DNA of 64,000 nt from Nitrincola alkalisediminis (GTDB lineage Bacteria; Pseudomonadota; Gammaproteobacteria; Pseudomonadales; Balneatricaceae): contig NZ_VYTY01000003.1 of the NCBI RefSeq assembly GCF_009821115.1, positions 248,001 through 312,000 on the forward strand. The letters run 5' to 3'. This document shows, in pieces, positions 51,495-59,267 of this stretch. Made by a program: the position numbers and the translations under genes. The notes below the pieces were generated by a model. That model made no database searches. It was not told the origin of the DNA and was given only the letters and a program-made list of their open reading frames with translations. Each line of letters opens with the position of its first letter. The first letter of the stretch is position 1.

Positions 51495-52349
51495 ATGGGC
51501 GATGAAGCGGTTTGGCGTTTGAGCATTTTTTTAGGCGTGCTCGTGCTGGTGGCAGGCTGGGAGTGGGCGCGTCCCAAAAGAGCCTGGCGCGAATCAAGGC
51601 GACTGCGTTGGGGGATCAATCTGGGCTTGATTGGCCTGAATGTGTTGATTCAGCGTTTGACCCTAGGTGCGGCAGCTGTTGTGATGGCGGTGCATGTACA
51701 GAACGAAGGTTGGGGATTACTGAACCTGATTGAACTGCCCTATGGTTTGAAATTTGTGTTAGGACTGCTGCTGTTGGATTTGGCGATTTACCTGCAGCAT
51801 GTCTTGTCCCATGCGTTGCCTGCTTTTTGGCGGTTGCATCAGGTTCATCATGCGGACTTGGATCTGGACGTGACCACTGGACTTCGCTTTCATCCTTTAG
51901 AAATACTGATCTCGTTGCTATACAAAGTGGCGATTATCGCCGCCCTTGGCATCGATCCTTTGACAGTATTGGTGTTTGAAGCCTTACTTAACGCAGCGTC
52001 TATGTTCAGCCATGCGAACCTTCGCATGTCGGCCAAGGTTGATCAGATTGTGCGTTGGTTTGTGATTACACCGGACATGCATCGAATACATCACTCTATA
52101 CATCGTGACGAAACAGACAGTAACTTTGGCTTTTTTCTATCCTGCTGGGATCGTCTGTTTGGAACCTACAGAGCGCAGCCACGGGATGGGCACGACAACA
52201 TGGTTCTAGGTCTCGAATATTATCAGCAACAGCAAAAATTGGGTTTGAAGAACTTACTTCTATTGCCTTTTCGACCGTTTCCATCAACCCGTGGGCAGGC
52301 ATTGAAACCGACGTCGACAGACGCATCCCAAGGTAAAACGACAGAATGA
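51495..52349 (+). CDS. Sterol desaturase / fatty acid hydroxylase family membrane protein
   Basis: A 284-residue integral membrane di-iron enzyme with several hydrophobic segments in residues 5-100. It has the histidine boxes of the family: LQHVLSHALPAFWRLHQVHH and later FSHANLR, MHRIHHSIHRDETDSNFG. It starts 27 bases after arsS, between arsS and the two glycosyltransferase-like genes. The substrate is not known; a lipid carrier of the arsenosugar is one possibility given the known arsenosugar phospholipids, but this is inference. Confidence 0.87.
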   Translation: MGDEAVWRLSIFLGVLVLVAGWEWARPKRAWRESRRLRWGINLGLIGLNVLIQRLTLGAAAVVMAVHVQNEGWGLLNLIELPYGLKFVLGLLLLDLAIYLQHVLSHALPAFWRLHQVHHADLDLDVTTGLRFHPLEILISLLYKVAIIAALGIDPLTVLVFEALLNAASMFSHANLRMSAKVDQIVRWFVITPDMHRIHHSIHRDETDSNFGFFLSCWDRLFGTYRAQPRDGHDNMVLGLEYYQQQQKLGLKNLLLLPFRPFPSTRGQALKPTSTDASQGKTTE

Positions 52350-52427
52350 AGGGGCGCTTAGTGAGACGTCGCCTGATTAGGGTCAGTGTCATCATTCAGT
52401 TGGTTTATGTGTCTAGGATTATACGAA

Positions 52428-53165
52428 GTGTCTGAACATCATGTCTCCCATATCCCACTTGATCGAACATCCCCTGTGATTTTTAAAGCGAGTGTGATTA
52501 TCCCTGTGCTCAATGAAGCGCCCCATCTTCAGTCGCGCTTGCTTGCGTTACAGGCATTGCGTGAGCAAGGTGTGGAGCTCGTTGTGGTCGATGGTGGTAG
52601 TCAGGATGGCAGTCCTAAGTTGACGAAAGGGCTGGTTGATCAATGCCTTGTTACTGAGCGAGGTCGTGCACGTCAAATGAATCAAGGGGCCGCAGTTGCA
52701 AGGGGGACTTGGTTGGTGTTTTTACATGCGGATACGGCATTAACACCAGCGGCTACACAACGTTTAATGACGGTAATCGCGGCAGATACGCCAAGTTGGG
52801 GGCGGTTTAATGTCAGAATCATTGGACAACATCCGATGCTGCGGGTGATTGCCTGGATGATGAATCGTCGCTCCTGTTTAACCAGTATCGCAACAGGAGA
52901 TCAATGCATTCTAGTGCACCGTGAATTATTTAATACCATCAATGGATACCCAGAGCAGCCGCTCATGGAAGATATTGAGCTGTCACGTAGCCTTAAATCC
53001 AAGATGTCGGCTCAATGTTGGCCAGAGACAGTCGAAACCTCAGGACGGCGCTGGGAGCAACAAGGGGTGTGGCGAACGATTCTATTGATGTGGTCGCTGC
53101 GCTGGCGCTATTGGCGCGGGGCGAGTGCTGAGCAGTTGGTGAAGGAGTATTACGAGTGCAAATAG
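52428..53165 (+). CDS. Arsenosugar-type glycosyltransferase, family 2 (TIGR04283-like)
   Basis: A 245-residue GT-A glycosyltransferase with ASVIIPVLNEAPHLQSRLLA, the nucleotide-sugar loop VVVDGGSQDGSPKL, GRARQMNQGAAVARGTWLVF with LHADTALTP and TGDQCILVHRELF. This compact family travels with ArsS. The GTG at 52428 is chosen with AGGA about ten bases upstream; earlier in-frame starts (52386, 52407) lack support and add no conserved residues. It overlaps the next gene by ten bases. Confidence 0.87.
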   Translation: MSEHHVSHIPLDRTSPVIFKASVIIPVLNEAPHLQSRLLALQALREQGVELVVVDGGSQDGSPKLTKGLVDQCLVTERGRARQMNQGAAVARGTWLVFLHADTALTPAATQRLMTVIAADTPSWGRFNVRIIGQHPMLRVIAWMMNRRSCLTSIATGDQCILVHRELFNTINGYPEQPLMEDIELSRSLKSKMSAQCWPETVETSGRRWEQQGVWRTILLMWSLRWRYWRGASAEQLVKEYYECK

Positions 53166-53752
53166 CCATCTTTGCGCGTGCGCCTGTTGCGGGCGCCTGC
53201 AAAACACGTTTGATTCCAGCGTTGGGTGCCGAGGGTGCCGCACAACTTCATGCACAACTCGTGGAAAAAAGTCTGGCCACTGCGATGTTGCTTCCGGATG
53301 CTGAGGTAACCCTTTGGACGGCAGGCAATTCAACCGATCCTTTTTTTCTCAAGCAGCAAATGCGCTGGCCAAGGCTGCGTTTAAAGCCTCAGTCTGAAGG
53401 GGATTTGGGCGCGCGTATGCACGAAGCGTTTGTGGCAACAAATGCACCGATGTTGTTAATCGGAAGTGATTGTCCCGCACTGACAACGGCGCATTTTATG
53501 GCGTGTCACCGTGCATTGTCTGAGCAGGATGCGGTTTTCCTTCCAGCAGAAGATGGAGGGTATGTCTTGGTTGGCCTAAATACGCCCTGTCTGGAGGTTT
53601 TTCGTGGAATTAACTGGAGCACCGATCAGGTCATGGAACAAACTCGGAGTCGTTTACGAGAGCAAGGGTTGTCTTGGAGCGAACCTGCGCGCCTGTGGGA
53701 TGTCGACCGACCTGAGGATTTAGTGCGGTTAGCGGAATTGGATATCAGATGA
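53156..53752 (+). CDS. Arsenosugar-type nucleotidyl/glycosyl transferase (TIGR04282-like, CofC fold)
   Basis: A 198-residue GT-A-like protein related to CofC guanylyltransferases: IAIFARAPVAGACKTRLIPA, LGARMHEAF, LLIGSDCPALTTAHF and VFLPAEDGGYVLVGL. It starts at a GTG with AAGGAG ahead, overlapping the preceding gene. It is the partner of the TIGR04283-type protein in arsenosugar loci and is last in the operon. Confidence 0.88.
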   Translation: MQIAIFARAPVAGACKTRLIPALGAEGAAQLHAQLVEKSLATAMLLPDAEVTLWTAGNSTDPFFLKQQMRWPRLRLKPQSEGDLGARMHEAFVATNAPMLLIGSDCPALTTAHFMACHRALSEQDAVFLPAEDGGYVLVGLNTPCLEVFRGINWSTDQVMEQTRSRLREQGLSWSEPARLWDVDRPEDLVRLAELDIR

Positions 53753-53757
53753 GAAAA

Positions 53758-53788
53758 CCACCTTATCGCCGACAGCGCGACAAGGTGG
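53758..53788. terminator. Shared terminator of two convergent operons
   Basis: Stem CCACCTT / AAGGTGG with further pairing inside (TCG / CGA). On the minus strand it is followed by TTTTCTC, so it ends the copper operon, and it lies six bases after the stop of the arsenosugar operon. Confidence 0.75.
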
Positions 53789-53807
53789 CCCTTAGATTGG
53801 TATGGAG

Positions 53808-54266
53808 TTAAGGGTTAGGGTAGCGTGACCATACCTCTGTTGATGAGTCCTCAGCCTGAAATGTGAGAACCTCATAGGAGTCGATACGCCCTGTCTCCAT
53901 TCCTGGTGAGCCATGTGGCATACCCGGTACCGTTAAGCCTTTGATTGCTGGCTTTTCGCTTAACATGCGCAGAATGTCCTTCGCTGGAACATGTCCCTCT
54001 ATTACGTAACCGTCAATGACTGCTGTGTGGCATGAGGCTAGCGCCATCGGAACGCCTAAAGCCTCCTTCTGTCGGTTCATATCGCGCAGATTCGTGCTTT
54101 GCACCCTGATGCCTGCTGCCTCAATATGCTCAACCCAATCATTACAGCAACCACAGGTTTCTGACTTATAGACCTGCATCAGTGGCTGAGCCGAACTGAT
54201 TCCAGTAAACAACATGAGCGCAATTGACACTAGCCAAGGATTGATGAATTTGATTGTCAGTTTCAT
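53808..54266 (-). CDS. DUF411 metal-binding exported protein
   Basis: A 152-residue periplasmic protein with a signal peptide (ends ISSAQP) and a thioredoxin-like DUF411 body: YKSETCGCCNDWVEHIEAAG, VPMALASCHTAVIDGYVIEG, HVPAKDILRML and VPGMPHGSPGMETG. Its Cys, Met and His pattern suits copper binding. It overlaps the multicopper oxidase gene by four bases (ATGA), as in many copper-resistance loci. Confidence 0.92.
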   Translation of the reverse strand: MKLTIKFINPWLVSIALMLFTGISSAQPLMQVYKSETCGCCNDWVEHIEAAGIRVQSTNLRDMNRQKEALGVPMALASCHTAVIDGYVIEGHVPAKDILRMLSEKPAIKGLTVPGMPHGSPGMETGRIDSYEVLTFQAEDSSTEVWSRYPNP

Positions 54267-55867
54267 ATAGTCTCGCCTGTTAGATTGATTTTAATACTGG
54301 CCATCATACCCATCTCTTCATGTTCAATGATATGACAGTGGAACATCCACTCGCCGGGTTCAGCAAAGGCTAGGCGCAGTTTCAGCCGTTGATTCGGTTT
54401 AAGATTCACAGTGTCTAACCATGCGCGATAGGTGGGGAGATGCCATTGACCCTGTTCGTCCTGCTCAGCAACGACTTGAAAATGGGTTCCATGTACATGG
54501 AAGGGATGATCCATGTGTGAGTTGTTAAACACTTCCCACTCTTCCACCTCATTGACCTGACCTTCAAACATGATCTTACCCGGAGAAAAAATTTCACCAT
54601 TGAGCATAAAGCGGATGGGTGGACGCTCCGAAACCGATGTGGCAACTTGACCGTTGTGACCGTTGTGACCGTTGTGACCGTTGTGGTCGGCCATCATTGC
54701 GCTTGAGTCTTGAGCGTGTTCAGAGGAGTGCTCTGAGTGATTAGGCATCTCTTCAGAGAGCTCTATCTGACGCTGCACCTTGGGTTCATCGAGCGGAGCA
54801 ATGTTGCGTAAGCGTGCTGGCAGTACGATCGCGGGTGTAACGGGTGATGTGTTGGTAGCGAGCGTCATCAGTGTTTCAGTTTGACGATAATGTGCAGGTT
54901 CTGGCCCCATCCAGTCGCGGTCATATGGAAGATTCAGCAGTTCAACGGTTGTATTGGATTGCTCACTGAGGCGAACTAACAGGTCGCAGCGTTGGCCTGG
55001 AACCAGTAAAAGTTCATCCTGAGTGACAGCCTGTTCCAGATAGCCGCCATCGGTACCGATCAGTTGTAGCTGATGTTCGGGAATAGCAAGACGCAGGTAG
55101 CGACCAGCACAGGCATTGATCAAGCGTAATCTCAGCGTTGTGCCTGGTGCTACTTCAAGGTTCGGGTTGCGCTGTGCATTGACCAGCAACAGATCACCTT
55201 CCCGACCATTCATCCAGTCAGCGGCGGTGTGGGGAGCGACTTGTCCTTGTTGATCCAGACGCAAATCCGTCACCATCAATAACTCCCCTGGCAGGTCTGC
55301 CAAGAGATCATGCTTAGGATGCACCAGAAAGGCGCCTGCCAAACTATGTGCAATCTGCTCCGACAGATAGTCATGCGGATGCGGATGAAACCAGTGCAGT
55401 CCAGCATTGCCTTCTTTTAGCTGAAATTGATAGGTGCGCTGTTGGTGGGGTTGAATCAGGTCGTGCGGTCCACCATCTTCGCTGGCTGGAAGATGGATGC
55501 CATGCCAGTGAACTGTTGTTGGCTGGTGTAAATGGTTGTCGACCTGAATGCTGATCTCATCTCCCTCGGTCGCTTCTATTAAGGGGGTTAGCTGCTGGTT
55601 GTAGAGCCATAAACGGGTTTTTTCTGGGCCGATGAGGTCCACTTCGGTTATGGCTGTTTGTAATTGACCACGGAATCCGTCAGAGGCTGACAGATTGTCA
55701 ATCAGTGGCAACTTTCTCAGTGGTAGTTGCTCTGGCAGCTGGCGTGTCATAGTGGTATTGGCTGCGTGGCTGCCATGCATGTGCGCATGTCTCCCCGTTG
55801 CAGCGGCTAGGGAGCTCAGGCTCACCAGCCCGAGTGCACTTAAGCGCATAAAGTCTCGACGTAACAT
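54263..55867 (-). CDS. Multicopper oxidase, Tat-exported (copper-resistance type)
   Basis: A 534-residue three-cupredoxin oxidase. The twin-arginine signal (MLRRDFMRLSALGLVSLSSL) sends the folded, copper-loaded protein to the periplasm. Copper-site motifs are HWHGIHLP, LHWFHPHPHDYLSEQIA, HPFHVHGTHFQV and the type 1 site MFHCHIIEHEEMGMM. Between domains lies an inserted Met/His-rich segment (about 385-425) with four tandem HNG units. Such enzymes oxidise Cu(I) and protect the periplasm. Confidence 0.93.
   Translation of the reverse strand: MLRRDFMRLSALGLVSLSSLAAATGRHAHMHGSHAANTTMTRQLPEQLPLRKLPLIDNLSASDGFRGQLQTAITEVDLIGPEKTRLWLYNQQLTPLIEATEGDEISIQVDNHLHQPTTVHWHGIHLPASEDGGPHDLIQPHQQRTYQFQLKEGNAGLHWFHPHPHDYLSEQIAHSLAGAFLVHPKHDLLADLPGELLMVTDLRLDQQGQVAPHTAADWMNGREGDLLLVNAQRNPNLEVAPGTTLRLRLINACAGRYLRLAIPEHQLQLIGTDGGYLEQAVTQDELLLVPGQRCDLLVRLSEQSNTTVELLNLPYDRDWMGPEPAHYRQTETLMTLATNTSPVTPAIVLPARLRNIAPLDEPKVQRQIELSEEMPNHSEHSSEHAQDSSAMMADHNGHNGHNGHNGQVATSVSERPPIRFMLNGEIFSPGKIMFEGQVNEVEEWEVFNNSHMDHPFHVHGTHFQVVAEQDEQGQWHLPTYRAWLDTVNLKPNQRLKLRLAFAEPGEWMFHCHIIEHEEMGMMASIKINLTGETI
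54651..54686. repeat. Four tandem 9-bp repeats in the multicopper oxidase gene
   Basis: ACCGTTGTG is repeated four times without change, encoding (HNG)-type units in the His-rich loop. Such perfect repeats can gain or lose units by slippage without breaking the frame. Confidence 0.9.
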
Positions 55868-55910
55868 AATTTTAGCCTCTTCAGTAATGGATGGTGAGCA
55901 TCTGTCTGAA

Positions 55911-56285
55911 TCAGCTTTTAGGTGGGCGCTCTAAGGGTCTCGCTAAAGCACTGACGGGGCTGCTTTGAAAAGGGGTGGCGTCGTAGGTATCAACGTCGTA
56001 ATTGGATAGCGTTATTCTATGTATCCCTGAACACCCCATGCAGAGGTGGCAATTATCGCCTTGGCAGGGAGGAGACGCATTAAGGGTTGAAGCGCCCTTG
56101 TCAGATGACGATCCGTGATGAGTAAAATGACTATTTGAATCGCAGGGTAAATGGGTTTCAGTCATGTCAGGGGGCATTTGGGTGTTGCCTGACATAGCAA
56201 AACTCGACGGCAGTCCGCCCAATACAAGCATTAGGATGAGCGCAACGCATAAGAAATAGTTTTGTTTTAGGATACGACTGAACAT
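55911..56285 (-). CDS. Small Cys/His-rich exported protein of the copper operon
   Basis: A 124-residue protein with an N-terminal membrane/signal segment (NYFLCVALILMLVLGGLPSS) and a Cys/His-containing body (LPCDSNSHFTHHGSS, CQGDNCHLCMGCSGIHRITL). It resembles DUF2946-type small proteins that accompany copper-resistance genes, but the family call is uncertain. It lies 43 bases upstream of the multicopper oxidase on the same strand and is the likely first gene of a three-gene copper operon. Confidence 0.7.
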   Translation of the reverse strand: MFSRILKQNYFLCVALILMLVLGGLPSSFAMSGNTQMPPDMTETHLPCDSNSHFTHHGSSSDKGASTLNASPPCQGDNCHLCMGCSGIHRITLSNYDVDTYDATPFQSSPVSALARPLERPPKS

Positions 56286-56398
56286 TTAGTTATGTGTGTA
56301 TAGTAATGACAATTGTTCCGACCAGGTTAAGCATATTTAGTTCCCTGTCATGTTAAAGTTGCTTTATGCGCTTTAACGTATCATTGGAGAGTTTTTGC

Positions 56399-57115
56399 AT
56401 GTCTGATTTACCTTTACCCTTGCAGGCGCTAAATCGTCAACTTGTCTGGGACGGCTTTAAACAACTTTTGCCCATCTCATTGTTTGTCACTGTCTTTGGT
56501 GTGGCTTTTGGCTTGGCCGCCACTCAGGCAGGTTTAGAGAATAGCTCAATTTTGATGATGAGTGCATGGGTGTTTGCAGGATCTTCTCAATTTGCAGCCT
56601 TGGAGTTATGGGGAACCCATGTCGCGGTTATCCCGCTGATGATTACTGTGTTTGCCATCAATGCACGTCATTTGCTGATGGGGGCTACCCTGTATCCTTG
56701 GATTAAGCATTTACCACCAGCAAAGCGTTACGGTGTCATGTGTTTGGTATCCGATGCGAATTGGGCGATGTCGATGCAGGCATTTAACCGAGGCGAGGCC
56801 GGTTTAGGTTTGGTGTTGGGTGGAGGGTTTGCACTTTGGTTGTTTTGGATGATCGGCACTTGGTTGGGTATGGCATTCGGCAGCGCTATTCAAGACCCTA
56901 GAAGCTTGGGGCTGGATATGGTGATGGGCTGTTTTATGCTGTCCATGGTAATTGGTGGTGAAAAAAATGGGCGCATCGTGATTATTTGGATACTGGCGGC
57001 ATGTTCATCGTTACTGGCTTATCGTTATTTGCCTGAAAACACGCATGTCATTGTAGGGGCCTTAGCAGGCGGGGTTTTAGGCGCTGTCTGGATGGAGAAG
57101 AATCATGAGCATTGA
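56399..57115 (+). CDS. azlC: AzlC-family branched-chain amino acid exporter, large subunit
   Basis: A 238-residue membrane protein with about seven hydrophobic segments and AzlC hallmarks: LLPISLFVTVFGVAFGLAAT, SAWVFAGSSQFAALELWG, INARHLLMGATLYPWI and LVSDANWAMSM. The ATG at 56399 with GGAGAG about nine bases upstream is used rather than an ATG 33 bases earlier. It overlaps azlD by 11 bases. AzlCD export branched-chain amino acids or their analogues. Confidence 0.92.
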   Translation: MSDLPLPLQALNRQLVWDGFKQLLPISLFVTVFGVAFGLAATQAGLENSSILMMSAWVFAGSSQFAALELWGTHVAVIPLMITVFAINARHLLMGATLYPWIKHLPPAKRYGVMCLVSDANWAMSMQAFNRGEAGLGLVLGGGFALWLFWMIGTWLGMAFGSAIQDPRSLGLDMVMGCFMLSMVIGGEKNGRIVIIWILAACSSLLAYRYLPENTHVIVGALAGGVLGAVWMEKNHEH

Positions 57116-57419
57116 AACGGCGGGTATCGGTGCCATTGCGGTGATTCTGATTATGTCATTTGTGACACTCGCTACCCGTTTAGGGGGCGTTTTTGTGATG
57201 TCCTTTGTGCCGATTAGTTATCGAGTTAAACAGTTCATTGGCGCTATGTCGGGTTCGGTGCTTGTTGCGCTTGTTGCCCCTATGGCTTTAGAGGGAGACC
57301 AGGGTGCTCGGTTAGCACTGCTGACGACTCTGGTTGTTATGTTAGTGGTTAAAAAGCCTTTAGTTGCGATCAGCGCTGGTATTTTGGCAGCGGCGCTCGT
57401 TCGGTACTTGATTGGCTAA
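57105..57419 (+). CDS. azlD: AzlD-family branched-chain amino acid exporter, small subunit
   Basis: A 104-residue membrane protein with three or four hydrophobic segments, including VILIMSFVTLATRLGGVFVM and FIGAMSGSVLVALVAPMAL. It overlaps azlC and completes the two-part exporter. Confidence 0.9.
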   Translation: MSIETAGIGAIAVILIMSFVTLATRLGGVFVMSFVPISYRVKQFIGAMSGSVLVALVAPMALEGDQGARLALLTTLVVMLVVKKPLVAISAGILAAALVRYLIG

Positions 57420-57495
57420 AATAGGGTGTTATTACGAGTGAATGTTATTTTCATACTAAACGCATAGTATGCAAGATCCAATGGAGTTGAGTTGA

Positions 57496-58584
57496 ATGTT
57501 TGAAGGTATCCGACACTTGCACAAACGAAAGATAGGCATTTGGTTAATCTCAGGCCTATTGCCTGTTTTTACATCTATCGCGCTCTTATTGTTCACTGAC
57601 TTTCATCATCATATCAAGCTGTTGCTTCTTTTATTGTGTGTGTTGTTGGTGGCCGTCAAGCAGGGATTAGGCCCCGCTTTATGTACCGCAATTGTCAGTT
57701 TGCTGTGTTTTAATTATTTATTTACTGAGCCCAAGTTCACCTTGGTGATGAATGAAACTGAGGACATGCTCGCATTAGGTGTTTTTTTATTCGTAGCCCT
57801 TATGATTGGACAACAAACTCAGCAGCTGCGTAAGCGCATAGAACAAGAAGCTGCGACACAGCAGGCGCTTCAACGTGTTGAAATTGAAAAAGATCGAGAG
57901 ATCCTTCGCTCTGCGTTAATGAGTTCCTTGTCGCATGATTTAAAAACCCCATTAGTAACGATGATTGGGGCGACATCTTCTCTGCTGGAATTAAAAAATA
58001 GCCTATCTGAAGAGGATAAACATGAACTCTTGTCCTCGGTTATGTCTGAAGCCCAACGTTTGGAACGCTACATCCAAAATCTGCTAGATATGACGCGCCT
58101 TGGCTATGGCGGTTTATCAATCGATCGGCAAACGATTGCCTTGGTTGATATTTTACAGGTGCTAAGGGCGCGCGTACTCAAGCGTTTTCCGGATGCCAAT
58201 ATTGTGCTTTCAGGTTTGGCATCGCTGCCGGAAGTAAACGTTCATCCTGCTTTGATTGAACAGGCTTTGTATAATTTGACCGAAAATGCGGTCAAATTTT
58301 CTCCTGAGAAAGAAGAGATACAAGTGAGGTGCCATTCAAATGATGATTGGGTTGTGATCGACATCCTGGATAAAGGACCGGGAATTCCTGAAGAGTTGCG
58401 TGAGAGCGCTTTTGATTTTTTTAACACGCTCGGCAGAGGGGATCAGCATCACGCAGGTGAAGGGTTGGGCTTAGCCATCGCTAAAGGAATGATTGGCGCG
58501 CATGGCGGACAGTTGATGATTCTTGATCCTCTTAATTCAGCGCAGGGTACGTGCATGCGCGTTATGTTGCCTATAGCTGGATAA
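57496..58584 (+). CDS. KdpD-like sensor histidine kinase lacking the KdpD/Usp N-terminus
   Basis: A 362-residue kinase. Residues about 14-105 are a DUF4118 block of four membrane segments (IGIWLISGLLPVFTSIALLL, LLLLLLCVLLVAVKQGLGPA, FLFVALMIG). The H box SSLSHDLKTPLVTMIG (His147), the N box IEQALYNLTENAVKFSP and the G boxes DKGPGIPEELRE and GEGLGLAIAKGMIGAH follow. The cytoplasmic KdpD and Usp domains of full KdpD (about 400 residues) are absent. Six bases separate it from its response regulator. Confidence 0.9.
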   Translation: MFEGIRHLHKRKIGIWLISGLLPVFTSIALLLFTDFHHHIKLLLLLLCVLLVAVKQGLGPALCTAIVSLLCFNYLFTEPKFTLVMNETEDMLALGVFLFVALMIGQQTQQLRKRIEQEAATQQALQRVEIEKDREILRSALMSSLSHDLKTPLVTMIGATSSLLELKNSLSEEDKHELLSSVMSEAQRLERYIQNLLDMTRLGYGGLSIDRQTIALVDILQVLRARVLKRFPDANIVLSGLASLPEVNVHPALIEQALYNLTENAVKFSPEKEEIQVRCHSNDDWVVIDILDKGPGIPEELRESAFDFFNTLGRGDQHHAGEGLGLAIAKGMIGAHGGQLMILDPLNSAQGTCMRVMLPIAG

Positions 58585-58590
58585 ATACAG

Positions 58591-59262
58591 ATGTCTAAAA
58601 TTTTGATAGTCGATGATGAGTCACAAATCGTTAAGTTTTTGAGCATTAGTCTCAAATCACAAGGCTATGATATTGCCATTGCACAAACTGGCCATGAAGC
58701 GATTGCCCAAGTCGGCTTGGGCAATCCTGATGTTGTCTTGCTAGACTTGGGGCTGCCAGATCTTGATGGGCAGCATGTCTTGCAGTCGATTCGGGAGTTC
58801 AGCCAAGTACCCGTAATCGTGTTGTCGGTTCGTAATCAAGAGTCGGACAAGGTGAAGGCTTTGGATGCGGGGGCCAACGATTATGTTGTTAAACCGTTTA
58901 GCGTGCCGGAGCTTTTGGCTAGAATACGAATTCAATTACGCTCTACACCTATCTCAGCCTCGAGCTTTGACTGTAAAGGGCTTTCTATTCATTATGCACA
59001 ACGGCGTGTCACGTATTTAGGCCGCGATATACGCTTGTCTAAAAAAGAGTATGCTTTGCTTTGCTGTCTAAGTGAGAATCCTGGAAGTGTGATGACGCAG
59101 TCACAGCTCATGCAACGCATTTGGGGTAAGTCGCATTCAGACGACACACATTATCTGCGCATTTTAGTTGCGCGTCTTCGCGCCCGTTTGGGAGAAGATG
59201 CTAATCAGCCGAGCTTAATCGAAACGCTTCCGGGCATAGGGTATCGGCTGATTAGTGATTAA
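58591..59262 (+). CDS. KdpE-like response regulator
   Basis: A 223-residue OmpR-class regulator. The receiver domain has the acidic pair VDDE, the phosphorylation site LLDLGLPDLDG (Asp52) and the Lys in DYVVKPFSVPELLARIR. The winged helix includes LSKKEYALLCCLSENPGSVM and DTHYLRILVARLRARL. The sequence is KdpE-like, but no kdpFABC genes follow. Instead ktrB ends five bases away in the opposite direction, so ktrAB are candidate targets. Confidence 0.92.
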   Translation: MSKILIVDDESQIVKFLSISLKSQGYDIAIAQTGHEAIAQVGLGNPDVVLLDLGLPDLDGQHVLQSIREFSQVPVIVLSVRNQESDKVKALDAGANDYVVKPFSVPELLARIRIQLRSTPISASSFDCKGLSIHYAQRRVTYLGRDIRLSKKEYALLCCLSENPGSVMTQSQLMQRIWGKSHSDDTHYLRILVARLRARLGEDANQPSLIETLPGIGYRLISD

Positions 59263-59267
59263 TTTTT

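Noticed and set aside
54651-54686. Possible CRISPR-like repeat
   Set aside because: The units are 9 bp, contiguous and in frame inside the multicopper oxidase, with no spacers.
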